From contig MJCC01000005.1 in NCBI GenBank assembly GCA_001766655.1, positions 290,072 to 354,071 of the forward strand: DNA of 64,000 bases. The letters are read 5' to 3'. Source of the DNA: Phytomonas francai. Lineage: Eukaryota > Euglenozoa > Kinetoplastea > Trypanosomatida > Trypanosomatidae. Below are positions 10,443 to 23,249 of this stretch, one piece after another (the stretch's first letter is position 1; the number at the start of each line of letters is the position of its first letter). The position numbers were made by a program, and so were the translations under genes. Under the pieces are notes generated by a model that saw only the letters and a list, made by a program, of their open reading frames with translations, was not told where the DNA came from and searched no databases.

Positions 10443-10589
10443 AGCTTAGGTTCAACACTTATTCTCGTATACTGGAATATGCTATGTGTTTATGCACTCC
10501 TTTTCCTTCCGCTTACGTGAATGTATCCGAAAATTTCTCGGATAGGTCTGACATTGCATATTGTGTGTCTATCGTGATTAGGAGTTGTT

Positions 10590-10620
<31 letters not shown>

Positions 10621-10884
10621 AGACACACTCTTGGATGGCTTTATATATACATATAAGTTCTAAGGGTTCCACATGCTTTAGTAAAATGTTGGTCTTTAAT
10701 ATTATTGTTGTTTCTGTCGTTTCACAATATGATTTATTAGAATAAGGGGCATCCATTTACATCCTTCTCCATGATACCTATATATATAGAAATTTTCCAC
10801 TCTATATTACTAAACTAGTTTGTTTGAGGATAAGTTGAGGTAGTCATTCAGGAAAGTAGGTACAATATATAAAACTGGGGAGCG
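10443..10884. other. Intergenic spacer with (TA)n microsatellite
   Basis: AT-rich. It carries an uninterrupted TA run at about 10593-10620 and shorter TATATA clusters at 10641-10656 and 10780-10790. No gene is seen. Confidence 0.6.
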
Positions 10885-11178
10885 ATGTCGGGTAAAGAAG
10901 AAAAACATTTGCCCTCGGATGAATTTGAGAAGTACGAAAAACTTATAGGTGACAAAAAAATAAGGTCAAACATGAGTCTCTCGCAGAAAATCGAAATCTA
11001 CGGTTTGTGGTGTGTGGCCTCTCGTGGAAGGTGCACGCGATCAAAGCCCTCTCGTGTGAGGTTGGTCGAATATGGCAAGTGGGCAGCTTGGAAGAAATAT
11101 GAGGAACTTGGACAAGATAAGGCACGGAAGATGTTTGTTGAGCGTGCGAAGGAGATTCTCGGAAAGTCGAAGTTATAA
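10885..11178 (+). CDS. ACBP: Acyl-CoA-binding protein (ACBP)
   Basis: A 97-residue single-domain protein starting at ATG. The helices and ligand residues fit the ACBP family: FEKYEKLIG near the N-terminus, the signature IYGLWCVASRGRC (family LYGLYKQATVGDC), then YGKWAAWKKY (family GKAKWDAWNKL) and a C-terminal helix FVERAKEIL. The family binds medium- and long-chain acyl-CoA esters in the cytosol; in T. brucei an ACBP supports GPI anchor myristate remodelling. The usual length is 86-103 residues, so this is complete. The loop between the signature and KW is more basic (SKPSRVRLV) than in animal ACBPs. Confidence 0.88.
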   Translation: MSGKEEKHLPSDEFEKYEKLIGDKKIRSNMSLSQKIEIYGLWCVASRGRCTRSKPSRVRLVEYGKWAAWKKYEELGQDKARKMFVERAKEILGKSKL

Positions 11179-13216
<2,038 letters not shown>

Positions 13217-13762
13217 CGGACCTTGGCGAGGAAGTGACATAATAAAACTGCGGAGAGAGTTGAGCATAGGTGGGCCGAAAATCTGATTGAAAAAAGAACA
13301 GCATTTCATTAATTCAGAGGAGGTTCCAATATTGTTTTTGTCCTTTGATTAGGGAAGCTCGATCCTTTACTTTTTCGTAACTCGTCGAATATTAAATCAA
13401 TGTTATTGTCGATTTTTTCCCCTTTTTGTAATTTTTCTGATTTTTTGGCGGGATTTAATTCATACTATTAAAGAACAAAAACCTTCACAGCTTGGACTAC
13501 CTTTACATCTATTATTCTAATTTTCTAGTGACAGAGTGTGATTATTCGATAGGACTGCAAAGAGGGATTCCTTGTCTTTTAAGCCTTGGTTAAGCGAGGG
13601 AGTAAGAAAATAATTTTCTGTATATAAAAGCTTAACTGATTCATGTGCGACTTATGGATTTCTCTGTTAATTTTTTACCTCTTGACGCTTCCTTCCCTTA
13701 CTATCACGGATCCATTCGTATATATGTAGGGAGCATAAATATTCCAAGTCATAATTTTACTG
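13217..13762. other. Intergenic spacer, 546 bases
   Basis: AT-rich, with a T run at 13418-13434 and pyrimidine-rich CTTGACGCTTCCTTCCC near 13680-13700 that could guide splicing of the next gene. No gene is seen. Confidence 0.45.
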
Positions 13763-16700
13763 ATGTTCTCTACGGCATGTGTTTACTATTTGTCGCACTT
13801 TACTAAGTGGCTTAGCCTTCATGAGACCACCTTCCCGTTTCTTTCAACGTCATCGCATCTGTCTAGAGACGTTGCACAGCAGTGCCTTGCACAGCTTCCT
13901 TACCCACCCCACCCACAGCTCTCGGCGTTGTCTCTTTTTTCACTATGTCACACGTTGTCTTTCATGGGTGAGAGCCACTGCCAACGCGTCTGGAAATGGA
14001 TCAATCCGACTAAAAGGTCATTTAGGAACCCCTTTTCCCGCCCTGTGGGGGATCCTATCACTTTCAGAAGTTTTTTTTCGGGGTTCAGGGGCGACACTTC
14101 TCAGGGAGATGAGATTGAAAAGCTCGGCTCCCTATGGGAGTATGCCGTGAAAACTCATCAGATACCCCCCTTAACTTCTCTATCAGAGTTCTTGGACTCC
14201 TTAAGGCCACTCTATCCTCTTTTTATTTACATTAAAAATCCTTCGCTGTGCTCGTGGAGATTATCTGAGAACCACTGGGGCGATGCGGTCATGAGTGAGG
14301 ATTTTTTGCGTGGCCTTATCGTTGGTTGGCAACCTTGGGTTGGACCAGGATTGCGACGTGAAGTAGCAGCAAATTCGAGCAAGCTCTCCTTTCCCACTTC
14401 TAAAATGTTTTCACCTTCGTCAATACTGAATAATGACAAATATCGTCATACGGTGGAGCTCCAGTGCAAATGGAGGGCGTTACTGCAGTTGGTGCCGCCT
14501 TATTTTATCTCAGTAGAATCCTTGAAAACTCGGTTGCTAAACCAAACCTTTACCCCAGTTCAGAACACTAGAAATCAGTCCAACCACGATCAGAGAGCGT
14601 ACACATCCCTTCAATGGGAGGATTTCACTCATGAGAGCCCGCTTTTCCATGGGTTGGAATGGTCTTTAGATCAGTATAGTTTGCGTCTTGCTTCTTGCGC
14701 GGCTTGCATTAATGCGGGCTGTAAACCTGATTTGTTGCAGATATTTTATGGTGCGGCCAAAGCAGATGATGACCAGATGCTTGCCGAGCTGACGCTTCCT
14801 CTTCGTCAACGTCCAGTCCTTTTTTACGCAGCGCTAGGGCTGATTGCTCGTACGGTACCGACTTTCTTCACGCCTCTCGATATATTGCAGCACCGATATG
14901 TCTCGCAAAGAAGGACATTCCTAGCAGATCTACAAAAGCGATCCATTACTGCTGATAGCCATGACTCTATAACGGAGGAGGAGGATCAGTGGTTGGAACG
15001 CCACTTCTCACATCTCGAGCCGCTCTTGGACCACCTGGACCTTAGATTTGCGGTGGAGGTACGAGACGTCATGGGAAGGGTGATTGCAGGCCAGCCTGCA
15101 CGTTGCCAAGCGAGGCTTCCTCTGAGTGGGGCCCTGGTGCGGTTGCACTCAGACTTTTTCCATCCTAACCGTGGTGAGGCCGACCCATACTTTCTTTCTC
15201 AGTTCCATGACTTGGCTTCTACAAAGCCGTTAGACTCGGCTGGACCATGTGATCCCGATACTGCAAGTTCGATACCGTACTGCAGGTACGAAGTGCGGCT
15301 GTGCGGTGTTGGCACGCCTTCCTCCCCCAATTCATTGGAGCTCATCAATAAACTACTTTTGGAATCTTCCTCGCATCCTTTTCCACCATGCGTAGTCATC
15401 GATGTTGTCAGCCTGTGCGGTTCTTCAGCCGCCGTTTCTGATTTTTCCTCCCGCAGCAATAAAGGCGAGGGGGGAGCCCAACCAATGGCACTGGTTCTGG
15501 GGCTCTGCATCGAAGCTCCCCTTCTAAAAATTCCGTCTGAACCCTGCTGTGGTGAGGTTTGGCCTCACGTACCGCTCCTTGGAGTTGTGCATGTCTTTAC
15601 TTTTCCTATTTTTGACAGTCCAACGAGATGGTGGTGTGACCTACCACCGCCGATTCTTAATCTCCTGAAAAGTGATCGTGTCTTGAAACTGCTTCTTTCG
15701 GGTTTCACGGACCCCTCTACATGCACCGGCTACAGCTACGAAAAGAGGAAATCCTTTATTGGAAGTCTGCGCTGGCCGACGTCTTTTGGCATCCTTGGTG
15801 ATTTGGTTATGCTAACCCAGTTTACCGGCTGCCCTATCGGTGGCGGCGATTTTTCCATCGAAATTCTCACATCACTTTTGATGCGGCGACTCGGTGTGTC
15901 CTTACACCTCGCCGCAACCGAGACCCATTTCCCGAGTTTCACTTTTAGAAGCGTTGCGGAGACGGCCGCTGTAGTGCACGCTCTTCTTCTTTCCACACAA
16001 AGAGACACCCACAACCTTTCACTGCTTTGCCACGGGTTCGCAGCGTCGGGTTCATCCGCTCCAAGTTCGACGACCTGTGCGAGTCTGTTGTGTGCATCAT
16101 GGAGCAGCTTTGTGCGTAGTAGTCCTTCACATCGTGCTGATCGTGCGTTGACACTTCGACTTTGCAGGTATCTCTACAAGTGGTTCCCTCGGATAAGTAA
16201 GGTAGATGATGCCCCGATTGTACTTTCAGCGAAGTCGACCCCGCTAAGCGAGGCCATAGAGTGTATTCAAACGCAAGCTCGCATTTTTAGTCTTCCCTTG
16301 TATCGTAAGAAAGAGCTGCTGATGGAAGTTACTTTTCTGTACGGACCCGAGACTATGCCTCAGTTATCCTTCTTAAATCCTTCAGGAAGAGTATCACAAT
16401 TACCTTCTGAATCTACAAAAAAAGAAAGTTCATTGGCCTTGATTTCTTGCAAGCCGGGGGCCGCGCACAACTTATTCTCAGAATCTAATCCTCCACATGA
16501 GGGGGTGTCTAACAAAGAGCTCGAGGTAAAATGGGATAGTATAGCAGCACTCGAGGGCGATGTGATGCGCGTATTAAGGAAGGAAATCCACTCTCAAAAT
16601 TGTGTTGTAAAGGATATTGAATGCAAAGAACATGATGAAAACAAGTCCAGCGTAAATCATGACTCTGTCCGAAACATTTCTTCACCATCTTTGCAGACCG

Positions 16701-17605
16701 CTACCGACAACGACTTTCTCAGTGTGCTTCTGACACCATCTTATCAACCATCCCCTCAACAAAGTGCGCCTTTAAAACCCCTTACATGTATGCCTTGCCC
16801 ATCGATCGAGCCAAGTAAGACATGCACGGGCGCCGACCAGGCAGCTGAAACTTCTCCGGATCTACAGTGCACCGCTACTAAGACCCCTATGAATAAGAAA
16901 CATACCCGCCGTTGCAAACGGCCGGTAGAAAATGAACTGTCATCGTCATTTCCCTCACCACAGGTGGGTCCGAGAAGAGGAGCAGTAGACGCATTTCTTT
17001 CCTCTAGCGTTCCCAGCGAGTCCGGGACTGGATCTGGTGGGAGTGCATTTCTTTCACCACAGGTTTCCCCGTTTTCCGCGTGCACCTTTTCCAAGGGCGT
17101 TCCCCCTGACTGCGAACCACCCCCTAGTGAGTTTGGTAAACTAACGCTCGACTTTTGTTTCAAGGATCATAAAGCCGTGCACGATAACGATTGGGATGCC
17201 CCAATCCGGACGAAAAAGGGTCACTATTCTCACCACAAGACAAATGCGGGTTCACGGGAGTCCCCTTTTCAACCCAGGATGGCGCCACCGTCGCGACTAC
17301 CCCCCGCTCCTTCCTGTATTCCTTCGTCACCAAAACCGCCCGTGCAGTCTGATCTTTGCGCATCACAGCATGGCTTCCATTTTATCTCTACTCCAAAGAC
17401 CACGCGCGTTTCAGGCTTCACGACCTCAGTGCCAAAGGATAATCAGACAATTCGGGAAGATAACTGCCAGTCAGAGACTAAGGACGGTGCGCATGATAGG
17501 TTCAATGCTTTTGAGAAGCCGAAAGCTAAACTCAATACTGAAAATTTGCATTTTTTACTGCAAACAGAAGAAGGAAGATTATTACTTAAGAAGTTTCTGC
17601 AATAG
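13763..17605 (+). CDS. Large unrecognised protein, 1280 residues
   Basis: I do not recognise this protein. The frame is open for 1280 codons from an ATG with normal base composition, so it is surely coding. The N-terminal two thirds (about residues 1-840) look globular, with alternating hydrophobic helices and Cys/Trp-rich segments, including a glycine-rich TQFTGCPIGGGDF stretch near residue 695. From about residue 870 the sequence becomes low in order: Ser/Pro/Thr-rich, with two related units ending in SPQV (FPSPQVGP and FLSPQVSP, near residues 1069 and 1099). The last residues (LHFLLQTEEGRLLLKKFLQ) form a probable amphipathic helix, possibly a binding motif. No signal peptide is obvious; the first 20 residues contain a short hydrophobic patch. 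Probably a conserved kinetoplastid protein; no function can be given. Confidence 0.8.
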   Translation: MFSTACVYYLSHFTKWLSLHETTFPFLSTSSHLSRDVAQQCLAQLPYPPHPQLSALSLFSLCHTLSFMGESHCQRVWKWINPTKRSFRNPFSRPVGDPITFRSFFSGFRGDTSQGDEIEKLGSLWEYAVKTHQIPPLTSLSEFLDSLRPLYPLFIYIKNPSLCSWRLSENHWGDAVMSEDFLRGLIVGWQPWVGPGLRREVAANSSKLSFPTSKMFSPSSILNNDKYRHTVELQCKWRALLQLVPPYFISVESLKTRLLNQTFTPVQNTRNQSNHDQRAYTSLQWEDFTHESPLFHGLEWSLDQYSLRLASCAACINAGCKPDLLQIFYGAAKADDDQMLAELTLPLRQRPVLFYAALGLIARTVPTFFTPLDILQHRYVSQRRTFLADLQKRSITADSHDSITEEEDQWLERHFSHLEPLLDHLDLRFAVEVRDVMGRVIAGQPARCQARLPLSGALVRLHSDFFHPNRGEADPYFLSQFHDLASTKPLDSAGPCDPDTASSIPYCRYEVRLCGVGTPSSPNSLELINKLLLESSSHPFPPCVVIDVVSLCGSSAAVSDFSSRSNKGEGGAQPMALVLGLCIEAPLLKIPSEPCCGEVWPHVPLLGVVHVFTFPIFDSPTRWWCDLPPPILNLLKSDRVLKLLLSGFTDPSTCTGYSYEKRKSFIGSLRWPTSFGILGDLVMLTQFTGCPIGGGDFSIEILTSLLMRRLGVSLHLAATETHFPSFTFRSVAETAAVVHALLLSTQRDTHNLSLLCHGFAASGSSAPSSTTCASLLCASWSSFVRSSPSHRADRALTLRLCRYLYKWFPRISKVDDAPIVLSAKSTPLSEAIECIQTQARIFSLPLYRKKELLMEVTFLYGPETMPQLSFLNPSGRVSQLPSESTKKESSLALISCKPGAAHNLFSESNPPHEGVSNKELEVKWDSIAALEGDVMRVLRKEIHSQNCVVKDIECKEHDENKSSVNHDSVRNISSPSLQTATDNDFLSVLLTPSYQPSPQQSAPLKPLTCMPCPSIEPSKTCTGADQAAETSPDLQCTATKTPMNKKHTRRCKRPVENELSSSFPSPQVGPRRGAVDAFLSSSVPSESGTGSGGSAFLSPQVSPFSACTFSKGVPPDCEPPPSEFGKLTLDFCFKDHKAVHDNDWDAPIRTKKGHYSHHKTNAGSRESPFQPRMAPPSRLPPAPSCIPSSPKPPVQSDLCASQHGFHFISTPKTTRVSGFTTSVPKDNQTIREDNCQSETKDGAHDRFNAFEKPKAKLNTENLHFLLQTEEGRLLLKKFLQ

Positions 17606-18319
17606 GATCAGATGGCGCATAGGATTCCTTAATTTATGCATCTTTCAGAAGATTATGCGTGCATATATTATGTTAAATAGATATTTAGTTCACCTTGACG
17701 TTTAAAGAGGTATAGGTTTCACCTTACCTTACTTTTCCTTCTTCTCCCTCCACCTACATTTTTAAAATTCATTTTTACCTTTAAGGTCTGCAAGATATGC
17801 GGACACCTTTACCGTATAAAATTTCAGACTGAATCTTATTTTTGGCTTCTTTCGCTTCCCCTTCCTTTTGATAGTGTGTGTCGAGGTTCATGGGTCTGCT
17901 TTCCTGCACTTTCTTTTAATGTTACTTTCATTTGACACAGATTTACTTACAAGATTTTTTCCTACTTTCTTATTGATGCAATTTCATTCATCTATTTTTT
18001 ATTTTATTTGTTGTTATACGGCTATTCATTCAAATTGAGTTTATTATGTCAACATCTCACGATAAATGATTGTTTAACAATGACATTATCTACGGTATTC
18101 ATTGATGCTATTTTGCGATTGATTGGGGGTTTGTGTAGTGTTCACGGAGGACAAGATCTACTACTACTGCACGGGTCATTTCTTCTTTCATTCTCTATTG
18201 TGATTATCTCTTATGTTGGATCTTTTGGTGTCATAGTTTCATTGGGTCTAGGTTGAATAATCGTTATTATTCTTGTTTCCGGTATTAGATTATTATTATT
18301 ATTATAAGTACATCAGCTT
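17606..18319. other. Intergenic spacer, 714 bases
   Basis: Strongly pyrimidine-rich on the + strand (long T/C stretches at 17720-17760 and 17840-17880). An 82-codon frame at 18008-18256 is hydrophobic only because it is T-rich and lacks an ATG start. An ATT trinucleotide run at 18290-18305 lies just before the CNNM gene. Confidence 0.5.
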
Positions 18320-20050
18320 ATGCTATTCGGCTCTAAACCCCGTCATGCGGCCCCAAGACTCGCTTCCAGGAAACACCTTGTGCGCATTGCTTTATTCATT
18401 GCTATCTACCTGCCCATCCTGGTGAATGGCGAGGGCACGACGACCTCGGCCTACCTTACTGGATCTGAGTGGGCCTACCTCATTATCGCCGATTCTGTCC
18501 TCCTGCTTTTCGCGGCACTCTTCGCGGGGCTGACCTTGGCTTTGCTCGGTCTTGACACCCTTTCTCTCGAGATCATCGCGGACAGTGGCTCTGAACCGGA
18601 TAAGACTTACGCGCGGAAGATCTTGCCGATCCGAAAGCTTGGTAATCAACTTTTGTTTACCCTGATCTTGGGCAATGTTATGGTGAATACGCTCATCACC
18701 CAAATCACGGATTCGCATATCAGTGGTTGGGTGGCCACCATCATCTCAACAGCGCTTACGACCCTAGGTGGTGAGGTCATCCCGCAGGCGCTCATGTCTG
18801 CCCACGCCCTCCAGGTAGGCTCTAAATCGGTTCCGATAGTCAAATTGTTTGTTTTCCTTTTTTATCCGGTGTGCAAACCGTTGAGTATGATGATGGACAA
18901 ACTCATCGGCACTGACCCTGGACAGATTTATGAGCGTAATGAGCTGAAAAAGCTGATGTTCATGCACGCGGCGCGAAGTACCGAATCTGGCATTGGTGCG
19001 GGCGAGGCGGACCTGATGGTCGGTGCGATGGAGCTCTATGAGAAGACTGTGGTGGAGGTCATGACCCCGATCAGTGATGTGCTGATGCTCGAGGCCCACG
19101 AAAGGCTTAACGAGGAGCTTATACAATTGATTTCAGACCGCGGCCACAGCCGAATTCCAGTCTACCAAACAAACAAGAACAACATCATCGGGGTCCTCTT
19201 TGCGAAGGATTTGTTGATGGCTAACCCACAGGAGAACACCCGGATTTTGCTGCTTGTTAAGTTCTACAATCGCCGCTGCCATATCGTCCCCTCGGACACG
19301 AAGCTGATCTCCATGCTCAAATACTTTCAGACCGGCAAGACGCACATTGCGCTCGTGCAGGAGGTCCAGCATCCCCCGCACGGCGACCCTTACTACGAGG
19401 TGAAGGGCCTCGTAACGCTGGAAGACATCATCGAGGAGCTGATTCATAGTGAGATTTTTGACGAGTACGACTACGACCCTCGTCAACAGGCGCTCAACCA
19501 GACTATCGTCCACTGCACGGTGAGTAATCTGCCGAAACGCGTGCACATTGGCATGACCTCAAGGTGCAGCCGCCGTGTGCAGCTCAATCAAAATGAGGTG
19601 AGGGCCTCCGCCCTTTTCCTGTGTGAATCTTTGCCAGAGCTCAAAATGGCAGACGTGGATGGGTTAACGAATGCGCTGAACAGCTACTCTACGGTCTATC
19701 GCGTACGAGCCCCGAAAGACGCTCGCGGGATGGAGAACGACGACAAGCAAAACGTGTGGTTGTACCGAGAGGGTGTGGCATCGTCGGTGTTCACATTGAT
19801 CATTTCCGGGCGGGTAGAGATTTTTGCGGCTAAAGGGATCGTCTTGGAAATGGGAAGCTGGTCGCTACTTGCCGCTGATGCCCTCACAAATAGCTATTTT
19901 ATTCCATCTTTTAGCTGTCGTGTTGTGCAGAACAGCACCTTGATGCAAATCACACGTGGCGAATTCAAAGGCATCTTGACGTTTTGCAGTAAAACCTCAA
20001 TTGAGGGATGTTCCACCGACAACGAGTTACCAATATCGCCAACTGTGTAG
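18320..20050 (+). CDS. CNNM/CorC-type membrane protein (DUF21 plus CBS pair)
   Basis: A 576-residue protein starting at ATG. A hydrophobic segment at residues 22-37 may be a signal or first membrane helix. Residues about 48-195 form the CNNM transmembrane (DUF21) domain with three to four hydrophobic helices, including LFAALFAGLTLALLGLDTLSLEII and LGGEVIPQAL. A membrane-proximal acidic helix bundle follows (LMVGAMELYEKTVVEVMTPISDV). Residues about 245-385 are a CBS-domain pair (GHSRIPVYQTNKNNIIGVLFAKDL; GLVTLEDIIEELI). The C-terminus from about 440 resembles the cyclic-nucleotide-binding-like domain of CNNM proteins (VFTLIISGRVEIFAAKG, LLAADAL). The family is implicated in Mg2+ transport or its control. 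The domain order is that of eukaryotic CNNM/ancient conserved domain proteins; there is no frame damage. Confidence 0.88.
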   Translation: MLFGSKPRHAAPRLASRKHLVRIALFIAIYLPILVNGEGTTTSAYLTGSEWAYLIIADSVLLLFAALFAGLTLALLGLDTLSLEIIADSGSEPDKTYARKILPIRKLGNQLLFTLILGNVMVNTLITQITDSHISGWVATIISTALTTLGGEVIPQALMSAHALQVGSKSVPIVKLFVFLFYPVCKPLSMMMDKLIGTDPGQIYERNELKKLMFMHAARSTESGIGAGEADLMVGAMELYEKTVVEVMTPISDVLMLEAHERLNEELIQLISDRGHSRIPVYQTNKNNIIGVLFAKDLLMANPQENTRILLLVKFYNRRCHIVPSDTKLISMLKYFQTGKTHIALVQEVQHPPHGDPYYEVKGLVTLEDIIEELIHSEIFDEYDYDPRQQALNQTIVHCTVSNLPKRVHIGMTSRCSRRVQLNQNEVRASALFLCESLPELKMADVDGLTNALNSYSTVYRVRAPKDARGMENDDKQNVWLYREGVASSVFTLIISGRVEIFAAKGIVLEMGSWSLLAADALTNSYFIPSFSCRVVQNSTLMQITRGEFKGILTFCSKTSIEGCSTDNELPISPTV

Positions 20051-20624
20051 CTTTAAATTGATAGTGTTTTAGCCTTGAATTGTTTCCTTTGTTAGCATTA
20101 TTTTTCCCTTATACACTTAACGCTACAATATCTCATTATACCCTTATAAGGGCAAGTGTTACCATTTCTATCAAATGCTATTGAGCGGTATGTTTTAAAG
20201 ATCATGGCTTTTAGTTCCACTTATTCTTGTTTTGACGCGAGTAGAATATATGTTGAAATTCTTTTTCCGATATTTACCTTTCTGGTATCATTTTCTCTCT
20301 TGTATCACAATTTGACGGTGCCAATTATGACTTAAAAATGTTGCTATGCCTAAGGGCTTTTTTCTTTGGGTTGATATAGTTAATTCCTTAATGCTTCAGT
20401 CAATGCACCTTTTTTGTCTATTTTATCATATATAGATATAGATATAGATATAGATATAGATGCATATGCTTGTTTATCTATCAGTATTTTCCTCCGTTTT
20501 ATTTCTGCTTGTTTACACGACTTTGATGAGTATAAAGTTCACTTGAAGGTACGACAGAGTAGTGTGACCAGCCGAAGTATCATTCCTTTTTCTACCTCTT
20601 TTTTATTTGTCAGCGCTTTGATTG
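20051..20624. other. Intergenic spacer with (ATAGAT)n microsatellite
   Basis: AT-rich. A hexamer repeat of TATAGA type occupies about 20430-20462. A pyrimidine tract (CATTCCTTTTTCTACCTC, 20580-20598 region) followed by CAG at 20611-20613 is a good trans-splice acceptor candidate for VPS52, leaving an 11-base leader. Confidence 0.55.
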
Positions 20625-23249
20625 ATGCTTGGTTCTTTTGACGGTGTGGAGCCCGAAGGCACCGTACAGGTGGTGCATCGTTTGAGTGAGATCGATGCGC
20701 TTCTTCGGGATGAGAAAGCGTTTGAAGATGGTGCGGAGCTGATGACCTATCTAAGCTCTGGTGAGGATATTGGTTCTGTATTGCAACGAAATGATCAGGA
20801 GTTGCACGAACTTGTTGAGCTTTTCATCCACGACTACATTAATGAAGCCGATCAAATTTGCAGTCTCTACAACGACTTTTCAAAATCCGAAGAACAGCTG
20901 GTGGACTTCGAGACCACCATTGTGACCTTCCAACGAAGGTTGGAAAAGACATCCGATGATATAGTTTTAATGCAGCAGCAGACAAACCAGCTCGCGCGTA
21001 GCGTTGCGAACCGCCGCCGCGTGAGTGAAAAGATCAACGAAGTCTGCAGCGCGCTGCAGGATTGTGACTTTTTTTGTGAGCAGATAATGAGCAAAGAGGT
21101 CGATCAGGATTATCTTACGAATTTGCGGGAGCTTGAAAATTCGCTATCCTTTCTTTCGAGCAATGAGCTACAGGCGTCGGCCGTGGACAACGAAATTCGC
21201 CCCAAACTGGTAGCTGCGGCGCTAAAGGCGGGGAGCAAGCTCCAACGTTATCTCTCTAAGCAATTTGTGGCTCTTGTCGGTAATCCGAGCCACATAGAGA
21301 GTAACCAACAGATTCTTGAGCAAAATGGACACTTCGCCTATCGCTTTTTATGGTCCTACAACACTCCCGTCGCGGAGGAAATTGTAAAACTCTACGTTAG
21401 TAACATGTCGAGTATGTATCGAAAACAGCTCGAAGCCCTCTTGCGAGGTTTCGCTGAAGCCTCTGAGCTACGTGCATCTCCTCTGGATCCGATCGTGTTG
21501 TCTAAGGAGGTTACTGCGATCCTGGCAAACCATGATGCGGGGTCACCCGCAGGCAATCAGGTCGAGGCGCCGTCGTGGAATGGCTTTCCCGCGCGGACTT
21601 TGACGCCGAAGGAGCGGAGCGTTTCGCGGCACCTCCTAAGCCTCCGGGGTATATTCGCCAAATCTGACGCTCCCCACGCCCTCCGCGAGGCGACTTTTCA
21701 GGATACCGTCGCCGTGGTGTCCTCGCTGGAGGTGCGGCATGGGCGACTGCAGAGCCACCCGGCCAGCGCCGAGCGGCTTGATCAGTGCGATTGCTGGGTT
21801 TGGAAGCTCGTAAAGTGCCTTCAGGCCTTGGTGAACGTCTGCATGACGGAGTGCCGCTTTATTGGCGCCTTTTTCTCCCTCCCGAGCGACTCAGACAGGG
21901 AGGAGGACATCAATAACACCGAGCGCCTCTCGCATGCCGTGCTGGATCCTACCATTCATGCGGTGGAGTCTTCCATCAAGGAATACGCCCCTTTAGTTCT
22001 CAACCGCACCGATGTGTTGGCGGCGCTGCGCTGTATTGATATCGTGAAGCAGTATCTGTGCACGATGCAGGATCCGATCCCACTGTTGATGCTGAGCGGC
22101 ATTTTGGAGATGTCAAAGTCAATCTTCAAAGGCAATTTGCGCATTACCCTTCACAACGATAGGGTGGCGCTTGGGTACTTGTCCTCTATGAAGTTGTGCG
22201 CCTTTCACCAAGCACCCACGCTAAGCGCAAAAACATTGACGAAACTTTTGTATGAGCAGGACTACGCTTCGACCCTTGGTCCACAGCCTACGTTGCTCCG
22301 CGTTGGGGAGCTCCTAGGGCAGCTGGAGCTCCTGAACACGGCCGATTTTTTCCGCTTTTGCTTTGTCAAGGAGGACGCAACGGGTAGGACGTATGATACG
22401 CATGTTAGCTCGTTTATCGCCACTTCACTGAACAACCTAATGGACTTCGCTGAAAAGTTGGCAAAACGACACTCCTCTGCGCTAGCGCGAAGTTTTTTTA
22501 TCTGCTGCAACATTTTCTTCATCCACGACGCCTGGCGTACGCTGATCTTGCTGTTCGAACAGAAGGATTCCGCGAGCACACGCCTTAGCGTGAGCGACTC
22601 AGCCTTATGGAGGTCGACCGATAGCGCACATATGGTCTCCACACCTAGTAATTCCGATACGTTAGCGGTAAGCGATGAGCCATTACCCCGTTTTTCAGAT
22701 TCAAAGAACGCTAAGCTCCTGGAGGACCGACTTGAGAAGGCACTAGAGGCGCTTGTGGCGGCGTACGCGGGGAATGAGACCAGCTTTGACTACTTCTTCA
22801 GTTTTGAGAAGGACATGGAGGAGGAGCTTGGTGAAGGCTTTTTCTTCTCTGATAAAAATCAACAAGACAGCGCGTCGGAGGAGTTTCCAGGAAAGAACCT
22901 CACCTCGAAGTTGAGTGCGGCTAAAACTCTTGAAGTGGCAACGATATTTCATGATTACTGGCATGATCAATTTTCTGGGGTGGTTGCGGATATTACACAA
23001 GCATCTCAGGCCATCTTCGAAGGTGTTTCACCTTCTACGCATTCCAGACGAGCCTCGCAATACCTTTGCAGTGAATTCGTGAACTCCATACTGAGCACAT
23101 ACTGCCATGCCCTAGTACGCGCCAATGATCGGCTTTCAATTTTAGCACGCAAAATGTACGGCAAAAAATCCAATATCCAGTCGAAGCTCATTAGCAGTTC
23201 TGTTCTCATAGGTGAAATACACAAGACTATCCGACATGATATACGATAG
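20625..23249 (+). CDS. VPS52: Vps52 subunit of the GARP/EARP tethering complex
   Basis: An 874-residue protein; the ATG at 20625 (MLGSFDGVEP) is preceded only by a TTG. The N-terminal third is helical: FIHDYINEADQICSLYNDFSKSEEQLVDFE and IVLMQQQTNQLARSVANRRRVSEKI correspond to the Vps52 coiled-coil core that pairs with Vps51, Vps53 and Vps54 or Vps50. NGHFAYRFLWSYNTPVAEEI and the following MSSMYRKQLEAL continue the family pattern; the C-terminal part is a typical helical-rod tail. A low-conservation insert rich in Ser/Pro/charged residues lies at about 305-345. GARP tethers endosome-derived vesicles at the trans-Golgi network. Family length is 640-730, so the kinetoplastid form is longer through internal inserts. 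Confidence 0.82.
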   Translation: MLGSFDGVEPEGTVQVVHRLSEIDALLRDEKAFEDGAELMTYLSSGEDIGSVLQRNDQELHELVELFIHDYINEADQICSLYNDFSKSEEQLVDFETTIVTFQRRLEKTSDDIVLMQQQTNQLARSVANRRRVSEKINEVCSALQDCDFFCEQIMSKEVDQDYLTNLRELENSLSFLSSNELQASAVDNEIRPKLVAAALKAGSKLQRYLSKQFVALVGNPSHIESNQQILEQNGHFAYRFLWSYNTPVAEEIVKLYVSNMSSMYRKQLEALLRGFAEASELRASPLDPIVLSKEVTAILANHDAGSPAGNQVEAPSWNGFPARTLTPKERSVSRHLLSLRGIFAKSDAPHALREATFQDTVAVVSSLEVRHGRLQSHPASAERLDQCDCWVWKLVKCLQALVNVCMTECRFIGAFFSLPSDSDREEDINNTERLSHAVLDPTIHAVESSIKEYAPLVLNRTDVLAALRCIDIVKQYLCTMQDPIPLLMLSGILEMSKSIFKGNLRITLHNDRVALGYLSSMKLCAFHQAPTLSAKTLTKLLYEQDYASTLGPQPTLLRVGELLGQLELLNTADFFRFCFVKEDATGRTYDTHVSSFIATSLNNLMDFAEKLAKRHSSALARSFFICCNIFFIHDAWRTLILLFEQKDSASTRLSVSDSALWRSTDSAHMVSTPSNSDTLAVSDEPLPRFSDSKNAKLLEDRLEKALEALVAAYAGNETSFDYFFSFEKDMEEELGEGFFFSDKNQQDSASEEFPGKNLTSKLSAAKTLEVATIFHDYWHDQFSGVVADITQASQAIFEGVSPSTHSRRASQYLCSEFVNSILSTYCHALVRANDRLSILARKMYGKKSNIQSKLISSSVLIGEIHKTIRHDIR

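Noticed and set aside
18008..18256. 82-codon hydrophobic frame
   Set aside because: No ATG start; hydrophobicity follows from T-rich DNA.
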